Source: Lunularia cruciata
Taxonomy: Eukaryota; Streptophyta; Marchantiopsida; Lunulariales; Lunulariaceae
NCBI GenBank assembly: GCA_948567375.1
Contig: OX419762.1
Coordinates: forward strand, 54,913,034 to 54,977,033
DNA length: 64,000 bases
Direction of reading: 5' to 3'
In this document: positions 1 through 12,295 of the stretch, piece by piece
How positions within the stretch are numbered: position 1 is the first letter of the stretch
Layout of the letters: each line of letters starts with the position of its first letter
Made by a program: the position numbers and the translations under genes
Notes under the pieces: model-generated
What the model saw: only the letters and a program-made list of their open reading frames with translations
Told to the model about the DNA's origin: nothing
Databases searched by the model: none

Positions 1-2213
1 ACATCTAGAGCTTGTCTTCAAATTTGGCCTTCAATGCCTCCTTCTCCCTCCAATTCATAGAGATTTGCTCCTCTACTACCCGCACCAATCTTTGCAACCA
101 ATCTTCTTCTCTACCACGCTTTGCTAACTCTCGCTGCCAAGCTTGATCTTTCTCTGCTGCCCTCTTCTTGAGACTCTCCAACTCTTGCTCCATCACCATT
201 GTAATTGCTTTCGAGTGGATTAACTCTACTTGGACATCTACAATTTCCCCCTTCAACACTGCAACCAACACGATCATCTCCTTTGCCTCATTGTGACTCT
301 TTACTAGATCCTCCCTCATCACCTCAAAGTGCTTACTCCAAAGAACCTCCTCAACCCAAAGTTCTTTGGCTTCCATCTCCACCCTCGTCAACTTACTTCG
401 CAACAACAAGGTTTTTGCACTCCAGGTCTTCACTACTACCAACTCATCCTACACCTTGAGATTGGCACTTACTATCTCCATCTTCTTCTGCTGTAGAAAC
501 ATCAACAGTAGATATACTACCTTTGACAGATATTCCACTCCTTCGCACTTCTCGCCATTGGCTCAGCCTTTGGGTTCTGACCACTCTACTTCTTGCACCT
601 TGCCCCAAAGTTGCAATCTTCATACTTTCAAAGTTTCTTCCTCCGAGCTTTCCTCCTCTTCCATGGTAACTTTACTGGGCCCCACTTTGGCTGCAGTCAT
701 AACGTTCTTCCCCTTGGCAATCTGGGGTTGTGCCATGACTTCCTCTCCCTTCTTCTTCTCCCTGCCCATTCAAGCGTAGAAACTTTGGGACTCGGCTTTC
801 TTGCCTCGACCATCGGCCTTTGTGTTTGTTGAACCTCCACCTCACCTTCACTATCATTGCTCGATTCTTTACTTTGTAGCGTGAACTCCTCTTCTTCTCT
901 TGACATTTCTTCCTTCAATCCAATTTCTCCTTCCGACTCTTCTTCTGATTCTGGTGTGGCTTCCTTTGTCTTCATCATCACCACCATTGAGTTAAGCTTT
1001 GGCACTTTCTGGGGCTGGACTATCACAACACAATTCTTGGGCTTGGCTCTCTCTCTAGCCCTTGGAAGGTCAATTGCTATAATTTTCTTCTTCCCACTCT
1101 TCTTGTAGTACTCATCTCTATCTTGCACTCTCTCCATATACTATTGCTCATCTACATCTACCTCCTTCCGCAAATCCGGATGAAAGTGCAAGCGCATTTG
1201 ATTTCTTTCTTCAGAGGTCAGCAAGTTCAACCCAAAATAAAAGTGCTTTGCAAAGGGCACAAAATAATGCGGTGGGATATCCATTCTCCACCCCAAAATC
1301 ATTTGCCCTACTCTCTAATGCAAACATTTTGCCCAATCTACTGCCTCTCCCGCAAACATTTGGTGAAAGAACACCATCTGTTGCATAGTAACATAGGTGG
1401 TTCACTTTAGATTGAACATTGCCATCATTGCGCTTACTATCCCTCTCCGCTCAAGGTCTCTACAACCGTCCACCTGATACCCGTTCTTGGTGCAAGGGTG
1501 ATTGAACAAATTCTCCACTTCGGCACTCTCTTCTAAAGCATCACACTTTTGATAGAAAGTGGTACCTCCTATCTCTCTTGCTTCTCTGCCCAAAACTACT
1601 CTCCAATCCGCCTCTGTTTATCGAGCTGGATTTCCTCTCTTCCCCTCATGCTTTGGTCCATCCTTGCAATTGCTTGTTGTGATTTCTACCATGAAACCTA
1701 GAAAATTGAAGCTCTAATTCCAGGCCAGGAACGTGATACAAAGTCTAGTCAAGACTTTGATCTGCGCTATTACTTCTAACCTACAAATTGCAAGCCCCCT
1801 TGCCGCACTTTGCTTACTCACTTTTGGGGTCATCGTGTGCTTCCTCACCTCCTTCTTGTGGAAGATCATTCTCAAGATCCTAACCCACTCCTCTTCCTAC
1901 GGATTTACAATTTGCATTACTTTGGGTCGACTCTGAATAGGAACTAGGTAGCGACTAGACATTGCTCTACTTCCTCGCATAACTTGTAATTTTATAGTCC
2001 TGCCCCAATTGGTCATTCTTCAGTTGCTCCTCCTCTCCAGTCTCCGGTTTGGTGAAGTTTTTTCCTATCACTATCAAGAACTTCTTGATCTTGAGGTCAT
2101 TACTTTCTTCTCGTGTACTTTCTTGATTGGGCCGACTCTGAAGAAATTTGTTATAGGTTCTTTGGATCAGATCACACCGCCCGATATGGAAGTCTGTGGT
2201 AGTTAGACAACAA
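1..2213 (-). pseudogene. Gypsy family B gag-like coiled-coil region, copy 1 (broken)
   Basis: Read on the minus strand, several frames give one decayed protein. At 1402-1593 and 1211-1405 is a region with 'NLFNHPC' and 'MVFFHQMF', then the block 'HFHPDL'. At 697-1137 is an acidic Lys/Glu-rich linker, and at 5-442 a long coiled coil rich in E, K and L. The same order of blocks recurs at 28290-30410 (plus) and 33966-36015 (minus), so this is a dispersed element. I see no zinc knuckle, protease or polymerase motif in it. By layout it resembles the gag-like or 'plant transposon protein' ORFs of plant LTR elements; that assignment is inference. Stops and frameshifts break it, and the window edge cuts the 3' side. 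Confidence 0.6.
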
Positions 2214-2222
2214 ACAATACAG

Positions 2223-3060
2223 TACATTGTGGTAGTTACTGATTACCTTACCAAGTGGGTTGAGGCTAGACCATTGAGGGACAAGAATGAAGATGAAGTT
2301 GGTAGATTTCTTTATGACGCATTATCACTAGGTTTGGATGCCCTTTGGAGTTGATTTCTGATAGAGGAGGAGAGTTTATAGGAAGCATTACTATAGCCAT
2401 GTTACAACTTTTCTCTATCACACATAGAGTAACTACATCCTATAAGCCAAATTCCAATGGCTTGGCAGAGAGAACCAATCAGACCATGTCCGTGATGTTG
2501 GCCAAAGATGCAGAAATGGAGGGGGCTAAACATCATTGGGACAAGAGGATTCATGCAGTTTTGTGGGAGTATAGGATAACCATGAAGACTTCCACCGGAT
2601 ATTCTCCATTTCAATTGGTATTTGGTATTGAGTCTACCCTACCTATTCACTTTGATCTTCCTACCTTCCAAAGCATTCATAGGAGATTGAAGAAAGCACA
2701 AGGAGGTGATGTAGAGAAGTCAAGGAAGGAACAATTCATGGAATTAGAAGAGGCAAGAGCAATTGTTATGGTTCAAGTGGTGCAGGCCCAAAGGAAACAA
2801 AAGGAGAGCTATGACAAGAGGCAAGGTAAGAAGAAGGTGGAGCCTTTCACAAAAGGTGATTGGGTAATGTTGTTTGATTCTATTCGGTTCAAGAGAGTGC
2901 AAAAGAAGTTTTTGCCTTAGTACTTTGGACCTTTCATAGTGGAGAAGGTGTGGGGCAATTACACTATGATCTCAAGGAGTTCAGAGGAAGACACTTTGAT
3001 AGGATTAACCATGATAAGTTGAAGATGTATCATAGAAGGTAGAGAGACCTTCACTTTAAG
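2223..3060 (+). pseudogene. Ty3/gypsy integrase, 3' end of pol (broken)
   Basis: The frame reads 'VVVTDYLTKWVEA', then 'ELISDRGGEF' and 'PNSNGLAERTNQT'. These supply the three acidic residues of a retroviral-type integrase core; the second Asp (codon 2360-2362) and the Glu are separated by exactly 35 residues (DD35E). The integrase C-terminal region follows ('KGDWVMLFD') and ends near 'INHDKLKMYHRR'. Integrase would insert the cDNA into the host genome. The open stretch 2345-2920 covers 191 codons; the edges need frameshifts. It lies about 30 bp upstream of an LTR at 3091, as expected for the end of pol beside a 3' LTR. Its 5' side abuts the oppositely oriented gag-like region, so the rest of pol is missing. 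Confidence 0.85.
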
Positions 3061-3090
3061 GACAAAGTGAAAACTTAGTCCGAGGGTAAA

Positions 3091-3776
3091 TGTAACACCC
3101 ATTTGTGCATGTGTATGGTATTGTGATATTTAGCTTGGTATTACAAGTACTTGAGAGATATTATTTATATAGAGATAAAGGATGGTTCTACATTAGTCAT
3201 GATTAGCTAAAGTTAGTCATAGCTAAGATAGAGGAGACCTTACTTTGAGGAAATGGAAAAGATGAGCACCACTATTTTGGATTCTAGTGTGTTGACTTGG
3301 TATTATTCCTAAGTGTTTGGCTTTGAAGAAAGAGTTGAGAACTCTTGGGTCTGCAAGCCTTTTTGTTTTGGATTCTTCTATAGTCCAAGGATAGTCCATG
3401 TGAAGGAATCTTTGACTTAGTGGTTGGGTCAAGATAAGATCACATGCTAGTGGAATATGCTCATGTGGATGGATATTCCTTTATACTTTTTGACTTTACT
3501 TGACTTTTAGCCTAGTAACTTGAGTTACTATGATAATTAGTAACTTTGGTGCGTAACTATTTCACAAGTATATAAACAAGGGGTGAGGAGATACTCATCA
3601 TCCTTTCATTTGCAACTATCTCTCTCATTGAGTTCTCTAGTGAGCAATGTCTTGAGTCTTGGAGTGTTAGCCTTGGAGAAGTATGATGGAGTTGGGGTTC
3701 CTTGCCTTCTTAGTCCATGGTGTGCAACCATAATAGCCATCAGAGGTTCATCCTAAGTGAGATGAAGGCCGGCTCA
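3091..3776 (+). repeat. LTR of gypsy family A, copy 1 (3' LTR or solo)
   Basis: It begins TGTAACACCC and ends near GGCCGGCTCA, about 686 bp. It aligns along its whole length with 6415-7113 (plus) and 41253-41946 (minus). A TATA-like 'gtatataaac' lies about two thirds along. Integrase sequence precedes it and no leader follows it, so it behaves as a 3' LTR. Confidence 0.85.
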
Positions 3777-5140
3777 TAGGTGAAGGATGAGTATGCTACC
3801 TACCAATACTCTTGGCTCAATACAATCCGGGACCATGGTGGCATCAGTTTCAACTTTTAGTGGTGTTGTTACTTAGCTTGGTGACTTATTGGAGAGGAAC
3901 ATCCATGCAAAGGATACTCTAGTACCAGAGGAGATCACTTGGATTTGGAGTACAAGTGGGATTGTTTCATCCACCTTGGATGTTTCATTGTGGAGTTTAG
4001 AAGAGGCATTGCAACAACATGCAAATTAGTTGGTATAGCAGGCTTGGAGTGGAGCCTTTGTACCACTAGGAGACTAGTGTGAGGATGAGCCTCAAGAGTC
4101 AATCACCTTGACACCTCTGGATACCACACTCATTGCTTGGTATTATCCAATAGAGGGAGTATGTCTATTGGAGTTGTTCGGTTGGACCAACACTAGACTA
4201 GTTGTAGTACTACAGGTGGGTAAACAAGAATAAAGGTACTTGTATGTGGAGAGAAATGAGAATGCTATGCAAGTCTCTCTCCAGCATGTGGCACACTTGG
4301 CCTATCAATATCTTGAGTTATTACCAATGTCCGTAGTTAGAGGTTACCAGAAGGCCCTACCAATAAACATTTCCTTATTGGAGCGCATGATCTAGAGAGA
4401 CATGGACTTGTTCATTTGGTGATTTTTGGATAGCCATGTCATGGACATACACGTGTTGGCCAAGGTTTGGGTCTTCAAGATCCCTATTTTGGTGTGTTTT
4501 GGGAGATGTTATAGATATTACAACATCTCCAAGTTCATCAATTTGTTTGTCCAACTTGCCTTTTGGAGAACATCTCTTTGATGGCTGATTCTCCCACTCA
4601 AGTGATGGTGATTACACATCAATTCCATTCTTAGATGGGACCTGCCATGTTGTTAGATGTAGCCAAAGTGGAATCACAGGCTCATCATTCTTTGTCTTTG
4701 GTGGACAAACCTCTTATCCAAAGAGATTCTATAGTGCACTTATGATGGGATTCAACAACTAGACCACATCATTGTTGATGACATCTTGGATGTTGGGCAT
4801 TAATCTCATACGGTTGTAGTGGTTGATATGTCACCTATGGCAATGGTGAACCTAGTTGGATAGCATAGAGCCACTTTTCCCACACTTATGAATTTCCCAA
4901 GCTCTCATGCTTTTTGAGAGAGAGGTCTTGGACTGGTTTGGGACTCACAGTAATAGCAATTGGCGGAGCCCAACGTCAATGAGAGAGAGTGAGCAATGGG
5001 TTTTTGAACTAGTATTACCATTGTTCTAATAGTGTCAGAGGCATCCAAGCATCAATTGTTAGGTCAGGCTATGGACTTGAACTATTTGACTTGGATTGTG
5101 AGACTTCGCTTGGCAAAGCAATGTAAGGTGTGCTTGAAAG
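3777..5140 (+). pseudogene. C5-cytosine DNA methyltransferase domain embedded in gypsy family M pol (decayed)
   Basis: A C5-cytosine methyltransferase would move a methyl group from S-adenosylmethionine to carbon 5 of cytosine in DNA. Recognisable landmarks lie in order. Motif I is 'GVCLLELFG' (LLELFG at 4165-4182), the SAM-binding FxG strand. Motif IV is 'PCHGH' with the catalytic Cys codon at 4437-4439, followed by 'GQGLGLQDP'. Motif VI is 'ENI' (4566-4574). A motif VIII-like block follows, then 'MGF' near 4996 and a motif X-like 'LGQAMDL' (GQAMD at 5062-5076). The frame from 3800 to 4425 is continuous with the upstream pol segment 'MVASVSTFSG' and 'DTLVPEEIT', which also occurs at 8224-8604 in a separate copy, so the domain was part of the polyprotein. 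Several stops and at least one frameshift near 4425 make it dead. Reverse transcriptase of the same strand follows. Confidence 0.75.
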
Positions 5141-5479
5141 GCATCACCACTTGGACATTTATCAGCCCTATGCCTATCAAGACAATTCAGGCACACCTTG
5201 GGAATGATAGACCAAATGGATAGGGTATTCTTGGGACACAACCAATGGCTACTGGGAGATTGGTCTACTTGGAGTCCATCTTTGTGAGCGTGGTTTACGT
5301 TGGTCTACTTGGGATGCAACTAGAAGACATATGGAGCTTGTAGATATATCAGAGAGAGTTTTTCCATTGAGGTTGGGACCTCTAGTGGTTGGGAGCATGA
5401 CACTATTGCTCCCAAGGGTCCGGTGTCACAGCCAGTCAATACGTCTTCCACTCTTATGATAGTTATAGAGGATACTTGG

Positions 5480-6414
5480 GAGCCAGATCTTGGATCCAAG
5501 CTTACAAGAGAGGGAAGACAGAGAGTTTGACATTCTTGAGGAGCTACATGAGTTGTTTTTCCTTCAATATGAAAGATTTGGGTGCTCTGAAAGGACCTAT
5601 ATATGAATTGAGCTGACTAGCAATACACCAGTTTTTTGAGGACCCCATCAATATAGTGACATAGAGAGAGCATTGATTTAGAGCCAGAGTAGTGACCTTT
5701 TTGAGATTGGTTTGGTGGATATTTTACATGCAGAGTATGCATCAACTACAGAGATACAAGCCAAGAAGGATATGCATGGCAACTACAAAGATAGGTAGAT
5801 GTGTAGCGATTATCATCCTATCAACCAACAAGTTAGGGCTGATTGGCACTAGAGGAGATCTTTGATGTGATTGCGCATCAAAGGTCTTTAGTACTTTGGA
5901 TCTTTGAGTAGGATAACATTAGTTGCCGATCAAGGAGGAGGATAAGTACAAGATAGTGTTTTGGGCTATTGATCCTCATGGCAAGGATGTGTTATATTAG
6001 TGTAGGTTCTTACTATTTGGGTTAAAGAATGCTCCTATTGAGTTCCAGAGGGTCATGGATAGGATCCTAGATGGATTGGATGTTGCTTGGTGTTATATTG
6101 ATGACATTTTGGTCTATAGCACTATGGTGGAGGAGCATAAGAGACATTTGTTGGAGGTGTTTGAGAGTTTGAGATCTCATGGACTCAAATTACATCTTGG
6201 GAAGTGTAGGTTCTTCTATGAGTAGGTTGCATATTTTGCTCACACTATCTACCCCGGAGGACTTGGTGTTCAAAAGGCCAAGGTGGAGGCTATTGCATGT
6301 ATTCCTTGGCCTATGGATGTGAGTAGAGTGCAAGCATTCCTTGGGTTGATAAAATTCTATCATGGCTATGTTAGAGGATTTAGTGCCATTGCCAAGGCCT
6401 TGATGAAGCTAGCC
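5480..6414 (+). pseudogene. Ty3/gypsy family M reverse transcriptase (truncated)
   Basis: Downstream of the methyltransferase remnant the same strand reads an RT N-terminal region ('FDILEELHELF', 'GLVDILHAEYAS', 'KKDMHGNYKDR'). It continues through 'YHPINQQ', 'FGLKNAP' and the polymerase active site 'YIDDILVYS' (codons 6094-6105), then the thumb 'VQAFLGLIKFY'. RT copies element RNA into DNA; both catalytic Asp codons are kept. In-frame stops and two frameshifts around 5830-5930 show it is not functional. It stops abruptly at 'ALMKLA', where LTR A copy 2 begins, so RNase H and integrase of this copy are lost. Confidence 0.85.
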
Positions 6415-7113
6415 TGTAATACCCATTTGTACATGTGTGTGGTATTGTGATATTTAGCTTGGTATTAAAAGTACTTGAGAGATATTATTTATATAGAGAT
6501 CTTATTATATAGAGATAAAGGATGGTTCTATAGTAGTCATGATTAGCTAAAGTTAGTCATAGCTAAGATAGAGAGGACTTTACTTTAGAGGAAGTAGAAA
6601 AGATGAGCACCACTATTTTGGATTCTAGTGTGTTGACTTTGTATTATGTTTAGGTGTTTGGGTTTGAGAAAAGAGTTGAGAACTCTTGGATACGTAAGCC
6701 TTTTTGTTTTGGATTCTTTTATAGTCCAAGGATAGCCCATGTGAAAGAATCCTTGACTTAGAGGTTGGGTCAAGATAAGATCATATGCTTAGTGGAATAT
6801 GCACATGTGGATAGATATTCTTTTATACTTTTTGACTTTACTTGACTTTAAGCCTAGTAACTTGAGTTATTGTGGTAAATAATAACTTTAGTGCATAATT
6901 ATTTCACAAGTATATAAAAAAAGGGTGAGGAGGTATGCATGATCCTTTCATTTGCAACAATCTCTCTCTCATTGAGCTCTTAAATGAGCAATGTCTTGAG
7001 TCTTGGAATGTTAGTCTTAGAGGAGTATGATGGAGTCTTTGTCTTCTTAGTCCATGGTGAGCTACCATAATAGCCATCAAAGGTTCATCTTGAGTGAGAG
7101 ATAGGCCGGCGCA
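6415..7113 (+). repeat. LTR of gypsy family A, copy 2 (5' LTR)
   Basis: It starts TGTAATACCC directly after the RT fragment and ends near GGCCGGCGCA. It is homologous to 3091-3776 and 41253-41946 throughout. The leader that follows matches the leader of the copy at 41 kb, so this is a 5' LTR. A tRNA-Asp-like primer site (TGGTTTTGTTGCGTGGA) starts a few bases after its end. Confidence 0.85.
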
Positions 7114-8230
7114 CATTTTTGGTTTTGTTGCGTGGACCTCCCTAGAAGGCAAGATAATTTTTCACATACAATTCTATATTAGACAAAAGGAGGCTATGAG
7201 AGCTCACTTGGAGATAAAATTAGGGGAGGAGAGGGTTGAACTTATGTTAGAGAACCAAGACCTATTTGTATACATTGTATCTCATTATGATGTCTTTGAG
7301 ATGATTATCAAGTTGGTGGGTTCAAAGGGGCTTGTATTCAACTCCCTGAGAGTTGTGGTAATGGTATTTTTTGTACTTATACATGCTATAATAATAAGGG
7401 CAAGCATGTGGCCCCAAGCCTTGTTAAATTGAAGCATTTTTGGCCATGATTAATCCGATTAATCACAGCCAAAATCAATGCTTGTAGGAATCTTATTTGG
7501 TCAGGATTGCTAGTCTTGAAATCCACCATAAATTTAAATAACTATGGGTAGTGAAAAAAAGAAATCAAAGATATTAAATGTATCCCGCTCGGCCATACTT
7601 TTTATTTCATTTTTTAATTTATCAAATTTGGTGTTTTTTGATGCCTAGTTGCTATGAAGAACAAAAAAAAATACAATAAATTGTTTTACTTTAGTGGTTT
7701 TTGCTTCTTTTTGTTTTTTTGTCACTTTTGTTTTGTATATCTTGTATACATGAAAGGATTTTGAGAGATTATGTGAGGTGGATTGCAGATTTTGGGTAAA
7801 ATTTCAAGTTCAAGATCTAGACTTGAAATTTCTATAGATATAGCTTGGGTTATCTTTAAGTTAGCACACTTGAAGTTATTGTGAGAGCTACTATGCGCAT
7901 TGAGCTAGAATTTTTGAAAGTTTTAGGGTAAACCGCTCCCGCACTTGCATCCTCTTTGGAAACTTGTATAGTATCTGCCATTCCTTGAATTTTCATTGGA
8001 TTTTTCTGAAACTTTCTAAGAAAATTGAGTGCATTATATCCTACCTTTTGGCTCAAAAATTAAAGAAAGATGGTTCTTGTGCAAAGAGTAATGAGTTTTG
8101 AAAGTGAGGGGAGTGGTTTTCAGACCAAATCTGAAATATGTGTGTTGAATAGAAAGGTGCCTAGGCCAAATGGCTTAATAAAAGATCTGAGATTTTGCAA
8201 AGAGGGGTGCCCTTGAGTTGTGATTAAGTC
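7114..8230 (+). other. Gypsy family A primer site and untranslated leader, cut at 8.2 kb
   Basis: No convincing coding frame. The stretch matches the minus-strand leader at 40530-41252 in order, for example 'gagctcacttggagataaa' and 'tcagaccaaatctgaaatat'. It ends near 8230, where an oppositely oriented family M fragment begins. The rest of this family A element is not here. Confidence 0.7.
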
Positions 8231-8800
8231 CTTTGAACTCCACATGGAACATCCAAGATGGATGAAACAATCCCACTCATTCTCCAAATCCGAGTGATCT
8301 CCTCGGGTATTAGAGTATCCTCTACATGGGCATTCCTGTCCAATAAATCACCAGGCCAAGTAAAAAAACCATTGAAAGTTGAAATTGAAGCCGCCATGGT
8401 CTTGGATTGTAGTGAGCCAAGACTGCCACTATTGAAGCATACTAGTAGGTGACATACTTGTCTGTCACCAAATTGCCAACCTGGTATATAGGAGGTTGTC
8501 TCCTCCCAATAGTCAATATTGAAACCCATGGGATATAACATTGCTCCCCCAACTAACACATCATATGACTCAGCCATTGTTGCAATGGCTTGAGTTCTCA
8601 CCAAGATCTATCAGTCAGATCATCGGGCTGAGTCAGAATAATAAGCTCTTCACATGTGATGTATTGTGTAGAACCACCACCTAGAGATGTTTGGATCTAA
8701 AATGGACACCTCTCCACATTGGTCTTTTGAAACTCCAAATTGATAACTACAGCCTTCCCCAACATAAGAGGTTGTGCATCATAGTCCAATAAGACCCATT
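8224..8800 (-). pseudogene. Gypsy family M pol segment between protease and methyltransferase, copy 2
   Basis: The minus frame 8224-8604 reads 126 codons with 'AESYDVLVGGAMLYPMGF', then 'WEETTSYIPGWQ' and 'DTLIPEEITRIW'. Its second half aligns with plus-strand 3800-3990, where it runs straight into methyltransferase motif I. Upstream (8660-8800) the strand reads 'QPLMLGKAVV' and 'IQTSLGGGSTQYIT', which look like the end of a retropepsin-type region; I do not see a clean DTG or DSG active site. The copy stops at 8224, just before motif I would begin, so the methyltransferase itself is missing. It faces the family A leader tail to tail. Confidence 0.65.
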
Positions 8801-9639
8801 ATGGTGTATAGATCTTCCTTGAAGGTCCCACCAAATGAAAAATCCCCCTTGGTTATCCAATAGGACAATCCTAAGTGTAGACCATGATCACTCAAAGGCT
8901 AGTCTAGTTGGTAACTCCTCCAATCTAACCGTTGTTGCCTGCCATAAACCATTGGTAGTTGAGCAGATCCCATGCTCCTCAACCAAATCAACTCCACTAT
9001 CAACCACCTCTGATCTAGTAGTAGGAACCAGATCATCCCTATTGTCACAAAGCATGGCAACCAACCAAAACACTAGGGCTGGGCCAACTCCCAATGTACA
9101 CATGTCATTGGTTGAGAATAATAGAAATTACATAATCAACTAAGCCGCCCCCAACATCATGCTAGACTTAGTCTGTGTGGTAGTAGGTAGCTGACTAGTA
9201 GGTAGTCCATCATGCACCCTATCACCACCTACCACACCTACACTAGGATGTCTAGGGGCCATGGATGTTGTTTGTAGTGCCTTAGAGAGTGTAAAAGATT
9301 GGGGAAGTCTGAATTGTCTACTAGCCTCTCCTCTTTATGGGCCCAACTTCATTGATGCTCCTCTAGGCTCCAGAGCATGTAATGCACTCCTAGTCATTGC
9401 AGCAAAAGCATCCACCTGTGCTGCTCCGCACATGAAATCCAAGGTATCTCTATCACTAGCATATGAGGTGGAAGCCTCAACACCCGAATCTGATCTCCTT
9501 TGAGCTATGGCCATGCTAGCCAATCTCTGCTCCAAATGCTCAATGCGAGTAGCCATGGCAATATCAGAAGTAAGGGCAGGTATTGCACTCTTACTAGGTG
9601 TGTATCCTCTACCACCACCTATATTACCTCATCCTCTAT

Positions 9640-10850
9640 GACCTAGAGCTCCTCTACCACATGCCATAGCAGCTCTACCACTCTGTATCTCCGAGTGTAG
9701 GTCAAAGCATCAATCACTAGTGTAAACAAATTTGTGGTAATGCTCATATTGTCTCTATGTGATGCACTAGAGGTATCAGGTCCGCTGCCTTGAGTGCACT
9801 CTCTCTTGTGATTAGGTCCACCACAAGTCCAACAAGCAACACCACCACTCATTGGTTGCCGTTGATCCAAAAATGAAGGTCTAGCTACATTAGGCCCTCC
9901 ACTTGCTCCATGGGACCTAGGCTCTCCACCTTGTCCTCAAAAACCAACATGGCATGGTGCACTTTGTTGCACTTTGGAAGAAGTAACTACTGTGGATGAG
10001 GTCTCTCTATTAAATCTAGATGTCACCCCTCTCTCCTCCACCATGTTAAGCTCAACCAAACCAAAGACCACTGCCAAAGTAGGCAAAGTAGCTTGTACTA
10101 ATGTAGCATCATGGACTCTATGTTGCAACCCTTTGTCCAGTATCCCATACCAAAACTAGATTGCTTGGGCCTCAATAACTCCTTGAGTAAAATTGATCAG
10201 CCATCTCATGCGAGTGTATGCCTCACATAGGCTCTCTCTAGACTTTTGTTGAAACTCTTGCAAGCTCCTTAGCTTCTTAGTCCGCACTCCTTGGGTTTTT
10301 GCCTCAAACACTAAAAGAACTCCACCAAGGAGCTAAACCGTGATATTAAACCACCTCCTATAGTAGTACCTCTAATCATAGTAACACCATCTTCAAGGGA
10401 TCCACCAATGCTATTAGAGTTAGAACTCATGTGTACACCCCATCTATCCCTAGAAATTGAGCATGAAGTGATGGAGATATAGTTTGGAGACCAATATTGT
10501 CTCCATAGCTCTATCTCCTCCAAGTGAGCTCTCTTGAACTCATGGTAGTCATCCATCGGTGGACCCTCCAATATTGAAAGAACCCTTCCATGTCATGAAG
10601 GGTGTGAACAAAGTTAGGTTGTGCATCTGCTACAAATCACACCAACTATCAAACTCCTAGATGAAGTCATCCAACTCAATGGTACCTATTGTACCAGAGT
10701 AAATCTTGGTACCATTGGAGGCCCCATAAATCTTGTCCATGTTCTACAATAATAGTGCGGACACAACAAGTGCATTCTCAACTAAATGAGCTCTTGTATC
10801 AAACTCTAACTTAGAGTCCATCTCCTCACTAAATAAGACCTAAGATACAA
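9640..10850 (-). pseudogene. Gypsy family M gag with zinc-knuckle-like motif (broken)
   Basis: On the minus strand, 10311-10571 reads 'MEGPPMDDYHEFKRAHLEE', a typical gag stretch. A region of stops and shifts follows, with 'HRVHDATLVQA' at 9937-10128. At 9643-9870 is 'CWTCGGPNHKREC', close to the CCHC knuckle (C-x2-C-x4-H-x3/4-C) that binds RNA in gag proteins. Gag would form the particle and package element RNA. It lies upstream of the pol segment at 8224-8800 in the same orientation. There is no intact frame. Confidence 0.6.
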
Positions 10851-10854
10851 GTTG

Positions 10855-12173
10855 ATATCAAGCACCACTCCAAGTAAACCCACTGTGTATAAATAGTGCT
10901 ATCGCCTCTAGAATCCCCAAAGAATTTCATCATGACAAAATAACCAAAAATCGCAACCCGCAATTATAACCTCCTAAGTGCCAACACCAACTAATGTAGC
11001 TCTAACTACAACAACTACACTAGGGGAAAGGGCCTGCTATCACAACACGCACTCTCACGATCTATAGGTCATCACTTCTTGTCTCACCAAAGAGAGACAT
11101 AAGTAGTTTGACTGGTCATCATTCTAAGCTCACTATCAAGAGCACACTAGAGCATTAATGCTCTAAATTTCAAGGCACCTCACACAAACATGGTGCACAA
11201 ATAGGAAGCATAGAATGGAGAGTTCCAATCACAATAAGGCTAAATAAGAACCCTCCATCTCATAAATCAACACTGGATTGACTCTATATTTCTTGAGCTA
11301 TGAGGATCACCAAGAATGGTATAAAATTTCTTCTTGCCAAAATCTAACATAAAATCAAATGTAAATCCCTAAAAATGGCTGACCTCTAAATCCTCCACTA
11401 ACTCTTCACTCGAGCCAAATTGGAAAGATGGGGATCTTCAAATCTCTAATTTGCAAGAATGGGTTCTCAACTCCACTTTCAATTTCACTTTTTGAGCTCA
11501 ACTCGCACAAGATTGGTCTTGTGTTCACCTCCTAAGCTCAAAATCACAACTACCACTTGAAATTAACTCTCTTTGGCTCCAAATTTGGCCAACAATTCCA
11601 CACACAATCACTCCTAGAGAAATCAAAGTTACGATCAAAGTACCACGATCCATCGGGCTTGGATATACCACCACCACCCTCAGTTCCTACACCCAATTTC
11701 ATCTAACTCTCACTTCTCTGATGTAATCAGTTTGTTTACACAACTTGAATCACACTCAATCAGATCAATACTTGATCTATTACTCAATAATCTACCAACA
11801 ATTCGATATTGATTGCAATCAAGCGACACCCACTCTAGCTAAGAGACTCTAGGTGATGCTCACTTGCTTTTTGTACACTCGAGCCAAGAACTCGAAGGCT
11901 CAACAATAGAGAAATGAGTTCTTTTGAGATGCATTTCTAAGATGTACTCTTGATTTTGAGTTAGGTCTCACCCCAACAATCCTAATGATTGCACACCCGA
12001 TGGTGTAAATGGTACAAGTGATAGTGAGTCCCACCATGTAATCTGTATTCCGAACATAAAATCTGATCATCAGTAAGTAATCTATAAGTATCCGCCCAAA
12101 ACTCTAATTACTATCATTGCTACTCTAATATTTGAATAATCCAGATCTGATGCTAAAATGGCGTGACATACAA
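10855..12173 (-). repeat. Probable 5' LTR and primer region of gypsy family M
   Basis: Non-coding sequence directly upstream (minus strand) of family M gag. Around 10845-10862 the minus strand reads 'TTGATATCAACTTG', similar to a degenerate initiator-Met primer site. The far end near 12173 starts 'TGTATGTCACG', a plausible LTR start. No second copy is in the window, so the boundaries are inferred. Some phrases ('tcatcacaacatgcactct' type) resemble 31735-31770. Confidence 0.4.
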
Positions 12174-12208
12174 TTTAGGGCATATTTTTTATGTCTATAC
12201 TAGTGGAC

Positions 12209-12295
12209 CAAGCCCCATTTTATGTCTTTTATCTCTCCCTTGTCCGGCCCGATGGTCTTCCCATCCTTCATGTTTCTACGTGGTCGCCTTTCTCC
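12209..12295 (-). repeat. Short dispersed repeat S, copy 1
   Basis: Reads (plus) 'ccttgtccggcccgatggtc' and then 'tacgtggtcgcctttc', the reverse complement of the full-length copies at 14194-14292 and 26265-26364. Keeps the 'agccccat' end. Confidence 0.6.
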
